DNA of 64,000 bases from NCBI RefSeq assembly GCF_000718165.1, contig NZ_JOEY01000005.1, positions 62,001-126,000 of the forward strand. Direction: 5' to 3'. The DNA is from Streptomyces fulvoviolaceus. GTDB lineage: Bacteria > Actinomycetota > Actinomycetes > Streptomycetales > Streptomycetaceae. Positions 1-7,249 of the stretch are shown piece by piece. The notes under the pieces are model-generated. The model was given only the letters and a program-made list of their open reading frames with translations. It made no database searches and was not told where the DNA came from. Made by a program: the position numbers and the translations under genes. Numbering within the stretch: position 1 is the first letter of the stretch; every line of letters begins with the position of its first letter.

Positions 1-14
1 CATGTCCCGCTCCA
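1..14 (-). CDS. possible 5' end of a minus-strand gene leaving the window
   Basis: On the minus strand a GAAGGA Shine-Dalgarno-like stretch sits five bases before an ATG at 14-12, giving the residues MERD before the window edge. It would continue the same strand as the glycan genes to its right. Only a few codons are visible, so no function can be proposed and the start itself is a guess. Confidence 0.25.
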
Positions 15-261
15 TCCGTGTCCTTCGCCACCGTCGCACCGCCCCCTGACGATCGGTCCCGCCTCACCGGAATTACCCGGCCTCCACCGCTGGACCGTAT
101 GTGTGACACCCGCACATCCGTCCCAGAATCCGCCACCACCCCAACCAGTGAAAAATGGAACAGGGGTTCACACCCCTCCTGCTCCGCCGCACCGGTGACA
201 CGGGAGTATCTGCATACGGGGAACCGGACACGGCGACCCGCGCCCCGCCGTGGCGCGGCTT

Positions 262-277
262 CGCCTCCGCGGAGGCG
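262..277. terminator. perfect palindrome downstream of the glycan operon
   Basis: CGCCTCCGCGGAGGCG is a perfect 16-bp palindrome lying 27 bp beyond the stop of the minus-strand glycosyltransferase. It has no T-tract, as is usual for Streptomyces terminators. The rest of 15-303 holds no convincing gene; a leftward-facing promoter for the next gene may lie there but I see no clear consensus. Confidence 0.35.
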
Positions 278-303
278 TCGCCGGCCACGACGGTCGCCAT
301 CGG

Positions 304-2637
304 TCAGCCGCCCAGGATGACCCGCAAGTCGGCCGCGTTCGCCTCGGTGGCCTTCCACAGTTCCTGCTGGCGGCCGTGCACGTCGGCGACCGTCTTGGCG
401 TGGTCGGCGAGGAGGTCCTTCGAGCGCTCCACCAGGCGGGCGGCGAGGTGGCGGTCGTGGACCGAGACACCCCACTCGGGCCGCTCGATGTCGCGCAGGA
501 AGTACGCCATCTTCGGGTGCGAGATCAGGCTGATGATGGGCGTGCCGACGCCGAACGGGATCATGCCGGCGTGGCCGCGCATGCCGATCACCAGCTTGGT
601 GCGGGCGTACAGGTCGCGGATCTCGTCGTTGTCGAAGTCGTACATCGGGATGACGGGCAGCGAGATGCCGTGCACGCGCCGCAGGTCGAAGGCGATCTTC
701 TCGTCGTCGAGGGAGTGCGCCACGCACTTGACCTCGGCGAGCTCGCCCAAGTCCCGTACCGCCTGAGCCATTTGGGCCAGGAAGTAGTCGTAGTCGTGGC
801 CGAAGCGCAGGCCCGCGCGGTCGTAGGCGGCGTTGATGAGGATGGTGTCGTCGCGCACGACCGGGTCCTGCCAGCCGGCCACCAGCTGGCGCATGACGGT
901 GGTGGGGCAGGGCTGGAAGCGCACCTTGTCGTGCAGGCGGGCCGGGAGCATGCCCCGCACCTTCTCGATCGAACCGTGGTTGCGCAGGCCGAAGAAGGCG
1001 GAGCGCTCGACGAGTTGCTGCAGCGAGGAGCGGAAACGTCCCGCCCGGTAGGACTGGCCGTCGAAGGCGTTGAAGCCCACGGCGAAGACCGCGATCGGCA
1101 CGTCGATGCGGTTGAGGAGCTCGTCCGGGACGTTCCACTGCCAGGCGCTGTTGCCGTTGGGCATGGTGTCCGGGATGAACAGGCCGCCGCCGCCGATGAC
1201 CAGGCCGCGCCGGGCGTTGACGCGCTCCAGGGCCGCCTCGTCGAACAGGCGGTGGGCGTGCACGGAGTGCCAGCGGCGGTTGGTGGTGTCCGGGTTGAAG
1301 GCGAGGCGGACGGTCTCCGGGAGGAGCTTGTCGCCCGCGTTGCCCTGCCGGTCCATGTAGAAGGCGACGTGCGCGAGCTGCTCCTCGGCGGCGCCCTGCT
1401 CCTGGGCGGGCAGCCCGGAGGCGCGCTGCGCCCACAGGCGGCTGGAGCGGTGCGTGATGTCGACGGAGAGCCCGGCCGAGGCGTACTTGAGCGCCGCGGT
1501 GTTGTCGCCGTGCACCCAGGCCATCTGGGCGAGGCGGGCGTAGGCGGTGGCGGCCCGGTTGGGGGCGGCGGTGGCCAGCAGCAGCTGCGTCTTGGCCTCG
1601 TCGTAGCGCGAGACGCTCATCAGGGCGTGGCCGAGGACCTCGTGCGGCCAGGCCGCGTCCAGCGGGATGTCCACGCTGCTGAGGACGTCCACGGCGTCCT
1701 GGTAGTCGCCGGTCGAGATGTGCGCGGCGGCGACCTTGCGGGCGGCCTCTACGTCACCGGTGCGCCGGACGTGCGGGGTGCCGTAGTGGACGAGCAGGTC
1801 GTGGTGCAGGCCGCCCGAGCTGGCAAGGTAGGCCGCGTGGAACTCGGCGTCCTCCAGCTCGAACTCGCGCCAGCGGTCCTCGGCCTGCGTGTAGCCGGCC
1901 TCGCCGCCCTGCCAGGGCTTGTGGCGGCCGGTGAAGTGCAGGATCGCGGTGTCCTCGGGGACCGGGAGGTCGCCGGAGAGCCGCCGCTTGACGAAGTTGT
2001 AGCGCGGGTCGAGGCGCACGAAGTCGCCGTCCAGGACGGCGTTGAGGATGCCCTGGTCGTGCTTGTCGAGTTCGTAGTCGCCGCTGCGTCCGGTGGCGTC
2101 GAGCTTGGCGCAGAACGCGTCGGACAGGTACTCGCGCTGGATGACCAGCAGACCCGAGTTGAGCTTGTGCTGCCCGTAGAAGAACTGCGAGACCGCCGCC
2201 AATCCCTCGCGCAGCTCCAGCAGTTCGCTCAGGTCGCCGAGGACCACCATGTCGGTGTCGAGCGTGATGATCGTGTCGTACTCGCGCAGGCGGAAGACGT
2301 CGAGGATGAAGTACGCCTTGCGGACCAGGTAGTTGTCCTGGTCGCCCTTCTTGTACGAGTCGTAGTGCGTGTCGCCCACGCGCTTGAGGACGATGCGCGG
2401 GTGCAGGGCGCGGATCTTCGCGATCGAGCCGGGGCGCAGGTCGTCGTAGAGGACGACGAAGTCCTCGCACACGCTCGGGTTGGACAGCGCGAGGCTCTTC
2501 AGCAGGACGAGGAAGCCGGGGAGGTAGTTCTCGTCGACGTAACTGGCGAAGGCGATACGGCGCTTGCCGGTGAGGGCGTGCGCGCCGGTCGCCGGGGCCT
2601 GCGCGGCGGTGGCCTGGGTCAGGGAGGTCGTGGTCAT
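304..2637 (-). CDS. two-domain glycan enzyme: GT8-like glycosyltransferase fused to polysaccharide pyruvyltransferase
   Basis: A 777-residue protein with two enzymatic modules. Residues about 25-290 look like a GT-A nucleotide-sugar transferase of the GT8 type: the start RRIAFASYVDENY, then DTD at about 127-129 as the metal/nucleotide site. A TPR-like helical middle follows. Residues about 440-760 match polysaccharide pyruvyltransferases (CsaB/WcaK type): a GNAGDKLL start, a glycine-rich VIGGGGLF segment and a late GMRGHAGM histidine motif. It would act in the cytoplasm on envelope glycan precursors, adding a sugar and a ketal pyruvate. The ATG overlaps the stop of the upstream sialyltransferase-like gene by 4 bp (ATGA), so the two are translationally coupled. 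Both domain assignments are by motif; sugar donor and acceptor are unknown. Confidence 0.85.
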   Translation of the reverse strand: MTTTSLTQATAAQAPATGAHALTGKRRIAFASYVDENYLPGFLVLLKSLALSNPSVCEDFVVLYDDLRPGSIAKIRALHPRIVLKRVGDTHYDSYKKGDQDNYLVRKAYFILDVFRLREYDTIITLDTDMVVLGDLSELLELREGLAAVSQFFYGQHKLNSGLLVIQREYLSDAFCAKLDATGRSGDYELDKHDQGILNAVLDGDFVRLDPRYNFVKRRLSGDLPVPEDTAILHFTGRHKPWQGGEAGYTQAEDRWREFELEDAEFHAAYLASSGGLHHDLLVHYGTPHVRRTGDVEAARKVAAAHISTGDYQDAVDVLSSVDIPLDAAWPHEVLGHALMSVSRYDEAKTQLLLATAAPNRAATAYARLAQMAWVHGDNTAALKYASAGLSVDITHRSSRLWAQRASGLPAQEQGAAEEQLAHVAFYMDRQGNAGDKLLPETVRLAFNPDTTNRRWHSVHAHRLFDEAALERVNARRGLVIGGGGLFIPDTMPNGNSAWQWNVPDELLNRIDVPIAVFAVGFNAFDGQSYRAGRFRSSLQQLVERSAFFGLRNHGSIEKVRGMLPARLHDKVRFQPCPTTVMRQLVAGWQDPVVRDDTILINAAYDRAGLRFGHDYDYFLAQMAQAVRDLGELAEVKCVAHSLDDEKIAFDLRRVHGISLPVIPMYDFDNDEIRDLYARTKLVIGMRGHAGMIPFGVGTPIISLISHPKMAYFLRDIERPEWGVSVHDRHLAARLVERSKDLLADHAKTVADVHGRQQELWKATEANAADLRVILGG

Positions 2638-4097
2638 CGCAGGGAGATCCTCATGTCGGTGACGCCCTGGGCCCGTTCCATGACCCATGCCTTCTCGCTG
2701 GTGTACTCGTGCACGGACGTGATGGCGAGCTTCATCGCTTCCTGGACGCGGTAGGCGCCGCTCTCGTAGAAGTCGAAGCCGATCAGGTCGAGCGTCGGGC
2801 TGACGTCCAGGAAGTCCAGCAGGTAGAGCATGTTGAAGCCGGTGGTCGGGATGCCCGACCAGACGTCGGCGCCGAGCTTGCCGATGTTGCGCACGGGCCA
2901 GCGCAGCGACTCGTCGCCGAGGTAGGTCTGGGCGCCGGGCACCAGACGGTTGCGCAGGGAGTACTTCCAGTCGCCGGAGATGCCGCCGAAGACCAGGCGG
3001 GTGGTGACCTGCTTCTCCCAGTTGAAGCCGTGCTTGTGGATCGTGGCGTGGATGTCGGTCCTGCTGCCCGTGTTCCTCGGGTCGATCTTGTACGAGTTGA
3101 AGCGCACCACGAGGTCGTACGCGTCGATCTCGGCGCCCATCGAACTGGCGCCCACCCGGCCGGAGTTGGCGATCAGACAGACGGACTTGCCGGCGATCTG
3201 GTTGCGGAACTCGCCGAGGGTGATCCACTCGACGCCGCCGATGGTCGGCTCGGCGACCGGGCCGCGCATACGGCTGCGGCGCTGCTCGGCGTAGAGCGCG
3301 ATGGCCTCGGTGAGCGCGGGGAGGTCCGTGCCCTGAGCAGTGCGGAGCTGCAGGTACTGGCTGAGCAGTTCCTGCCGGTCCTGGACCGGGGAGTCGTCGG
3401 CGGCGAGGGTGAGGAGCGCACCCACCAGGCGGGGCTCGGCGTACGCCCAGTCGCCGACGGCGTGCGCGGCGAGGCCCTCGGCCCACACGTCGGTGGCGGG
3501 GCGGCCGGTGAACTCACGGGCGCCCGGGACCTGCCGCTCGAGCAGGTCGATGAGCTCGCGTTCCTTCTCGCCCGCGACACGCAGGCCGGCGATCCGGGCG
3601 CGGACGCCGAAGCCGTCGTCGTCGGTGAGGCCGAGGTACTTCTCGTACGCCTCCAGGGCCTCGGCCTCCTCGCCGAGGGCCTCCAGGAGACGGGCGCGCA
3701 GCCGCCAGCCGGCGCGGGAGTTCTTGCGCTGGGCGAGGACGGTGTCGCTTATCACCAGGGCGAGGTTCAGCTCGTCGTCGTAGCCGCACTCAAGTGCCTT
3801 GTTGGCGACGGCGAGCAGGGCGTCCAGCAGGTCGCTGCCGATGCCGGCGGCGGGGGTCGCGGCGCCCTTGACGGCCCGCTTGAGCAGGGCGGTCGCGCCG
3901 GACGGGGCGGGCGTCGCGGGGGCGGCGGTGGAGCTCGTGCCCCACACCACGAGCAACTTCCGCAGCTGCTCGGAGAGTTCGACGCGGCGGCGGTCGATGC
4001 TGCCGACCAGTTTGCCGCTGTGCACCGCGCACGCGCGCAGGCAGTCGTCCAGCTCCCCTCCGCGCACACGCGCCCGTCTGTTCTGGACCCTCGTCAT
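2634..4097 (-). CDS. glycosyltransferase family 29 (sialyltransferase-like) protein with TPR-like N-terminus
   Basis: A 487-residue protein. The C-terminal 185 residues carry all the GT29 signatures: a sialylmotif-L-like segment at about 305-335 (CLIANSGRVG followed by a VVRFN strand end), a sialylmotif-S-like GIPTTGFNML at about 415, and an H-x4-E motif VS at about 463-468. The N-terminal 300 residues are helical and TPR-like, possibly docking to partners. GT29 enzymes use CMP-sialic or related nonulosonic acids. Streptomyces walls are known to contain Kdn-bearing teichulosonic acid, so a CMP-Kdn type donor is a reasonable inference, not shown here. ATG start with AGGAG five bases upstream. 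Soluble: no membrane segment seen. It is the first gene of a coupled pair with the pyruvyltransferase fusion; the 238-bp gap to the divergent acyltransferase must hold both promoters. Confidence 0.85.
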   Translation of the reverse strand: MTRVQNRRARVRGGELDDCLRACAVHSGKLVGSIDRRRVELSEQLRKLLVVWGTSSTAAPATPAPSGATALLKRAVKGAATPAAGIGSDLLDALLAVANKALECGYDDELNLALVISDTVLAQRKNSRAGWRLRARLLEALGEEAEALEAYEKYLGLTDDDGFGVRARIAGLRVAGEKERELIDLLERQVPGAREFTGRPATDVWAEGLAAHAVGDWAYAEPRLVGALLTLAADDSPVQDRQELLSQYLQLRTAQGTDLPALTEAIALYAEQRRSRMRGPVAEPTIGGVEWITLGEFRNQIAGKSVCLIANSGRVGASSMGAEIDAYDLVVRFNSYKIDPRNTGSRTDIHATIHKHGFNWEKQVTTRLVFGGISGDWKYSLRNRLVPGAQTYLGDESLRWPVRNIGKLGADVWSGIPTTGFNMLYLLDFLDVSPTLDLIGFDFYESGAYRVQEAMKLAITSVHEYTSEKAWVMERAQGVTDMRISLR

Positions 4098-4335
4098 GGC
4101 ACTCCTGGTATTTGCCGCACCTATGTGGCGCGATATTCGCTCTTTACTAGCACGTGGGGGGAGGTTGATTGAAAATTAGGAACCGAAAGCGAAGTCCAGG
4201 TGAATTCGCCGGAACTACCGGGACAACCGTTGGCCAGTTGCCCCATACATCCCTGTGATTAGGACTAATGTCCTGTGGGAGCTCACAGGTTCGCTCGCGC
4301 CTCAGCCCGCATCTCAGTCCGCATAGGGGATTTTC

Positions 4336-5463
4336 GTGACCAGCGTGACCGTCCGGCCGACGGCCGAAACGCCCGAAGCGACCCCGCGTCCGGAGCGGAC
4401 GGCCCCCCGCGAAACCCGGCTGCGCGCACTCGACGGACTGCGGCTGATCGCCGCGCTGATGGTCGCGGCGTACCACTACGGCGGCCGCGGCGGCGAGATC
4501 ACCCAGGCCTGGGGAAGTTCCGCGGGGCAGCAGTTCCCCACGCTCCACAACTATTTCGCATACGGCTGTCTCGGCGTCCAGGTCTTTTTCGTGATCAGCG
4601 GTTTCGTGATCTGCATGAGCGGCTGGGGCCGGCCGCTGAAGTCGTTCTTCGCCTCCCGCGCTTCCCGGCTGCTACCCGCCTACTGGGCGGCGGTCCTGCT
4701 GGTGACGGCGGTGTTCGCGCTGCCGACGGTCGCCTACAAGGCGCTGTCGCCGAGCGACACCCTGGTGAACCTGACGATGCTTCAGTACCCGCTGGGCGTG
4801 GACCGGATCCTCGGGGTCTGCTGGACGCTGTGGGCGGAGGTCCGCTTCTACGCGCTGTTCGCACTGTGCGTGGTCCTGCCCGGCGCCTCACGCCGGCGCG
4901 TGATCCTGTTCTGCGCGGGCTGGACGCTGGCGGCGGCGATCACGCAGGGCGCCCACATGCCTTTGCTCGACATCGTGTTCATGCCTGAGTACGCCCCCTT
5001 CTTCATCGGCGGTGTCGGTCTCTACCTCGTCCACCGCGACCGGCGGGACGTGTACGCGTGGGGCATCGTGGCCGTCAGCTTCCTCATCGGCCAGCACTAC
5101 GCGGTCCAGTCGCTGTGGAACGCGGGCGACCCGAACGCCTTCGCCCACCGCTCCTCGCTCGGCATCGTCCTCGTCGTCGCCTTCGGCTTCGTCGCGGTCG
5201 CGGCGATCGCGCTCGGCTGGCTGAGCTGGGCGAACTGGCGCTGGCTGACGGTGGCCGGGGCGCTGACGTACCCCTTCTACCTCGTCCACGAGCACCTCGG
5301 CTGGGTGGTGGTCCACACCCTGCACATCCGCCTAGGCCTGCCCTCGGCGGAGACCTTCGCCCTGACGATCGCGTCGATGCTGCTGCTGGCCTGGCTGCTG
5401 AACCGTTACGTCGAGAAGCCGCTGACGCCGCTACTGCGGGCGGCGCTGGCGAAGGCGCGCTGA
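4336..5463 (+). CDS. membrane acyltransferase, acyltransferase_3/OafA type
   Basis: A 375-residue polytopic membrane protein of the acyltransferase-3 family, which transfers acetyl or other acyl groups to envelope sugars. The family opening is clear: LRALDGLRLIAALMVAAYHY at about 31-50, with the catalytic His of the YHYGG segment, then GVQVFFVISGFVI. About ten hydrophobic helices follow, ending with YVEKP, typical of the family. GTG start with AGGGGA five bases upstream. It diverges from the GT29 gene and is followed 63 bp later by a methyltransferase, so it probably O-acylates the product of the neighbouring glycan enzymes. The acceptor is not known. Confidence 0.88.
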   Translation: MTSVTVRPTAETPEATPRPERTAPRETRLRALDGLRLIAALMVAAYHYGGRGGEITQAWGSSAGQQFPTLHNYFAYGCLGVQVFFVISGFVICMSGWGRPLKSFFASRASRLLPAYWAAVLLVTAVFALPTVAYKALSPSDTLVNLTMLQYPLGVDRILGVCWTLWAEVRFYALFALCVVLPGASRRRVILFCAGWTLAAAITQGAHMPLLDIVFMPEYAPFFIGGVGLYLVHRDRRDVYAWGIVAVSFLIGQHYAVQSLWNAGDPNAFAHRSSLGIVLVVAFGFVAVAAIALGWLSWANWRWLTVAGALTYPFYLVHEHLGWVVVHTLHIRLGLPSAETFALTIASMLLLAWLLNRYVEKPLTPLLRAALAKAR

Positions 5464-5526
5464 GCTGTTCACCCAACGTTCAGCCGGTGGCCGGATTGTC
5501 CGGGTCTGAGCGAGCAATCTCACCTC

Positions 5527-6450
5527 ATGGTGACTGCACAACCAACCGACAGGAATCCCGGCGAGCTCGATGACGTCCCCGGCTGGTTCCCCCCGCTCGA
5601 CCAGGTGCTGTTCACATGGCTCCTGGACCGGCAGAAGACGCACGGACTCCACGGCGATCTGCTGGAACTCGGCGCCTACATGGGCAAGAGCGCGATCCTG
5701 CTGGGCCGACACCTGGGCGGCGACGAGGAGTTCACGGTCTGCGACCTGTTCGGGAGCGAGGCCCCGGACGGCGCCAACCGGGCGGAGGCGTCGAAGTCGT
5801 ACGCCTCCCTCACCCGGCAGGCCTTCGAGCGCAACTACCTCTCCTTCCACGACACCCTGCCCAGGGTGATCGAGGGCCCCACCTCGGTGATCTCCAAGGA
5901 GGTGGCCGCGGGGACCTGCCGCTTCGTCCACATCGACGCCTCACACCTGTACGAGCACGTGTACGACGACATCGGCGCGGCCCGCGAGATCCTGCTGCCC
6001 GAGGGCGTCGTCGTCCTGGACGACTTCCGCTCCGAGCACACCCCCGGCGTCTCCGTCGCCGTATGGGAGGCCGTCCTCAACCGCGGTCTACGGCCGCTCT
6101 GCCTCAGCACGCAGAAGCTGTACGGCACCTGGGGTGATCCCGAGCCGCTCCAGGAGGAGCTGCTGGCCATGCTGCGGCAGCGGACCGACGTCGGCCTGAG
6201 CGTGCAGTCGGCCGCCGGACACCGGCTGGTGCGGGCGCGGGCCAAGGGGATGCGGCCGCCGCCGTTCCCGCGTTCGCGGCATTACACGGAGCCGGCACCG
6301 GAGCCGGCACCGGAGCCGGCACCGGAGCCGGCACCGGAGCCCGCGCCTGCGCCCCGGCGCCGCAGGTCTCCCGCTCGGCGGGTGGTCGTGGATCTGTTGC
6401 CGCCGATCGTCACCAGGGCTGTCCGGAAGGTTCGGGCTCGTCAGGTCTGA
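5527..6450 (+). CDS. class I SAM-dependent methyltransferase with Pro-rich repeat tail
   Basis: A 307-residue protein with a Methyltransf_24/TylF-like fold. LLELGAYMGKSAILLG at about 38-53 is the SAM-binding motif I, and acidic motifs follow (TVCDLF, FVHIDASHLYEHV, VVLDDF). After residue about 230 comes a Glu-Pro-Ala-Pro tandem repeat from an exact 12-bp DNA repeat, then a basic tail (PRRRRSPARR) that may hold the protein near the membrane or a polyanion. Enzymes of this type often methylate sugars or sugar-derived natural products. Its place after an acyltransferase in a glycan locus suggests a sugar O-methyltransferase. The start is ATG without an obvious Shine-Dalgarno sequence. Confidence 0.8.
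   Translation: MVTAQPTDRNPGELDDVPGWFPPLDQVLFTWLLDRQKTHGLHGDLLELGAYMGKSAILLGRHLGGDEEFTVCDLFGSEAPDGANRAEASKSYASLTRQAFERNYLSFHDTLPRVIEGPTSVISKEVAAGTCRFVHIDASHLYEHVYDDIGAAREILLPEGVVVLDDFRSEHTPGVSVAVWEAVLNRGLRPLCLSTQKLYGTWGDPEPLQEELLAMLRQRTDVGLSVQSAAGHRLVRARAKGMRPPPFPRSRHYTEPAPEPAPEPAPEPAPEPAPAPRRRRSPARRVVVDLLPPIVTRAVRKVRARQV
6289..6336 (+). repeat. four exact copies of a 12-bp tandem repeat
   Basis: GAGCCGGCACCG occurs four times head to tail and then decays. It encodes the EPAP tail repeat of the methyltransferase. Exact DNA identity suggests recent slippage, so copy number may vary among strains. Confidence 0.9.
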
Positions 6451-6467
6451 GTTCGGTGTGCGGGTGC

Positions 6468-6525
6468 GTGGGGGCTGGTCGCGCCCCGCGGCGGAGCCGC
6501 TGGTCGATACAGCCCCGCACCCCTA
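6468..6525. repeat. interspersed hairpin repeat, copy A (minus orientation)
   Basis: Read on the minus strand this matches copies at 8647-8701 and 25421-25473. A GGGGCTG / CAGCCCC stem (6471-6477 with 6510-6516) encloses an inner GCGGC/GCCGC hairpin. It begins at the stop codon of the minus-strand TetR gene and probably acts as a terminator between two convergent genes. Confidence 0.75.
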
Positions 6526-7176
6526 AAGGGCGTTGCGGTACCGGGTCTCGATTCCATCCAGCACCAGGGCCAGGCCCTCCTCGAAGTGCCGTTCGTAGTC
6601 CTCGAAGATCTCCGCGCCCGCCGCGGCCGACAGCGGGAAGTCGGCCATACGGCGGGCGCGCTCCGCCACGTCGAAGCCCTCGCGGCGCTCGCCGGGCAGC
6701 GGCTCGACGCCCTGCTCCTCCATGACGAAGCCGAGGGTGTACAGGTACGACGTCGAGGTCGCGCGGACCGCCTGGGTGAGGGTGAAGCCGGCGGCCGTGA
6801 AGAGGCTCAGGGTCTCCTCCATCTGCTCCACGTGCACGAGGCCGGTGAAACGCGTGCCGCTGAAGACCTTCGCGCCGTCGCGGTAGCCGAGCAGCGCGGC
6901 ACGCAGTCCGCGGTTGGCCTTCAGCAGCCGCTCCCGCCAGGTGTCCGCGGGGTCGAGGGCGGACCCGGCGACCATCCGCCGGTACATCTCCGTGGCCATC
7001 TCGTCGAGCAGTGCCTGCTTGTCCTTGAAGTGCCAGTACAGGGCGGGCGCCTTGACGTCCAGCTCCTTGGCGATGGCGCGCAGGGTCAGGCCGTCGAGAC
7101 CGACCTCGTTCAGGAGCCTCAGGGCGGTGTCCGCGACCCGTCGGCGGTCGAGGGGCGCTCGGCGTTCCGTGTTCAC
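6523..7176 (-). CDS. TetR-family repressor (TetR/TetR_C type)
   Basis: A 217-residue DNA-binding regulator. The N-terminal helix-turn-helix is clear (VADTALRLLNEVGLDGLTL, then KAPALYWHFKDKQALL), and the C-terminal half resembles the ligand-binding TetR_C domain. GTG start at 7176, directly at the edge of an 73-bp divergent region with two near-identical palindromes. It most likely represses both itself and the flavin monooxygenase across the gap, being released when a small aromatic or drug ligand binds. The ligand is unknown. Confidence 0.88.
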   Translation of the reverse strand: MNTERRAPLDRRRVADTALRLLNEVGLDGLTLRAIAKELDVKAPALYWHFKDKQALLDEMATEMYRRMVAGSALDPADTWRERLLKANRGLRAALLGYRDGAKVFSGTRFTGLVHVEQMEETLSLFTAAGFTLTQAVRATSTSYLYTLGFVMEEQGVEPLPGERREGFDVAERARRMADFPLSAAAGAEIFEDYERHFEEGLALVLDGIETRYRNAL

Positions 7177-7185
7177 GCTTGACAG

Positions 7186-7200
7186 CTTAACGCCGTTAAG
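7186..7200. promoter_or_regulatory. TetR operator O1
   Basis: CTTAACGCCGTTAAG is a perfect inverted repeat around a central C, ten bases upstream of the TetR start. It shares both arms with O2. Confidence 0.75.
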
Positions 7201-7222
7201 CGCACTCTCGTGGGCGACAGCA

Positions 7223-7237
7223 CTTAACAGCGTTAAG
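7223..7237. promoter_or_regulatory. TetR operator O2
   Basis: CTTAACAGCGTTAAG matches O1 at 13 of 15 positions, with one arm mismatch. Its centre is 37 bp from that of O1, and it lies just before the GGAG ribosome site and ATG of the monooxygenase, where bound repressor would block transcription. Confidence 0.72.
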
Positions 7238-7249
7238 GAGAGTGGTCGT

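Noticed and set aside
250..2754. 834-codon plus-strand open frame opposite the glycan operon
   Set aside because: Composition is that of an antisense shadow, rich in Val/Gly/Arg/Glu/Asp with no domain, while the minus strand encodes recognisable enzymes. The same applies to the other long antisense frames, such as 2709-4172, 9297-10943, 26553-28340, 29316-30785 and 35603-37045.
6451..6522. Possible small plus-strand gene after the methyltransferase
   Set aside because: The sequence is explained by the interspersed hairpin repeat in minus orientation.
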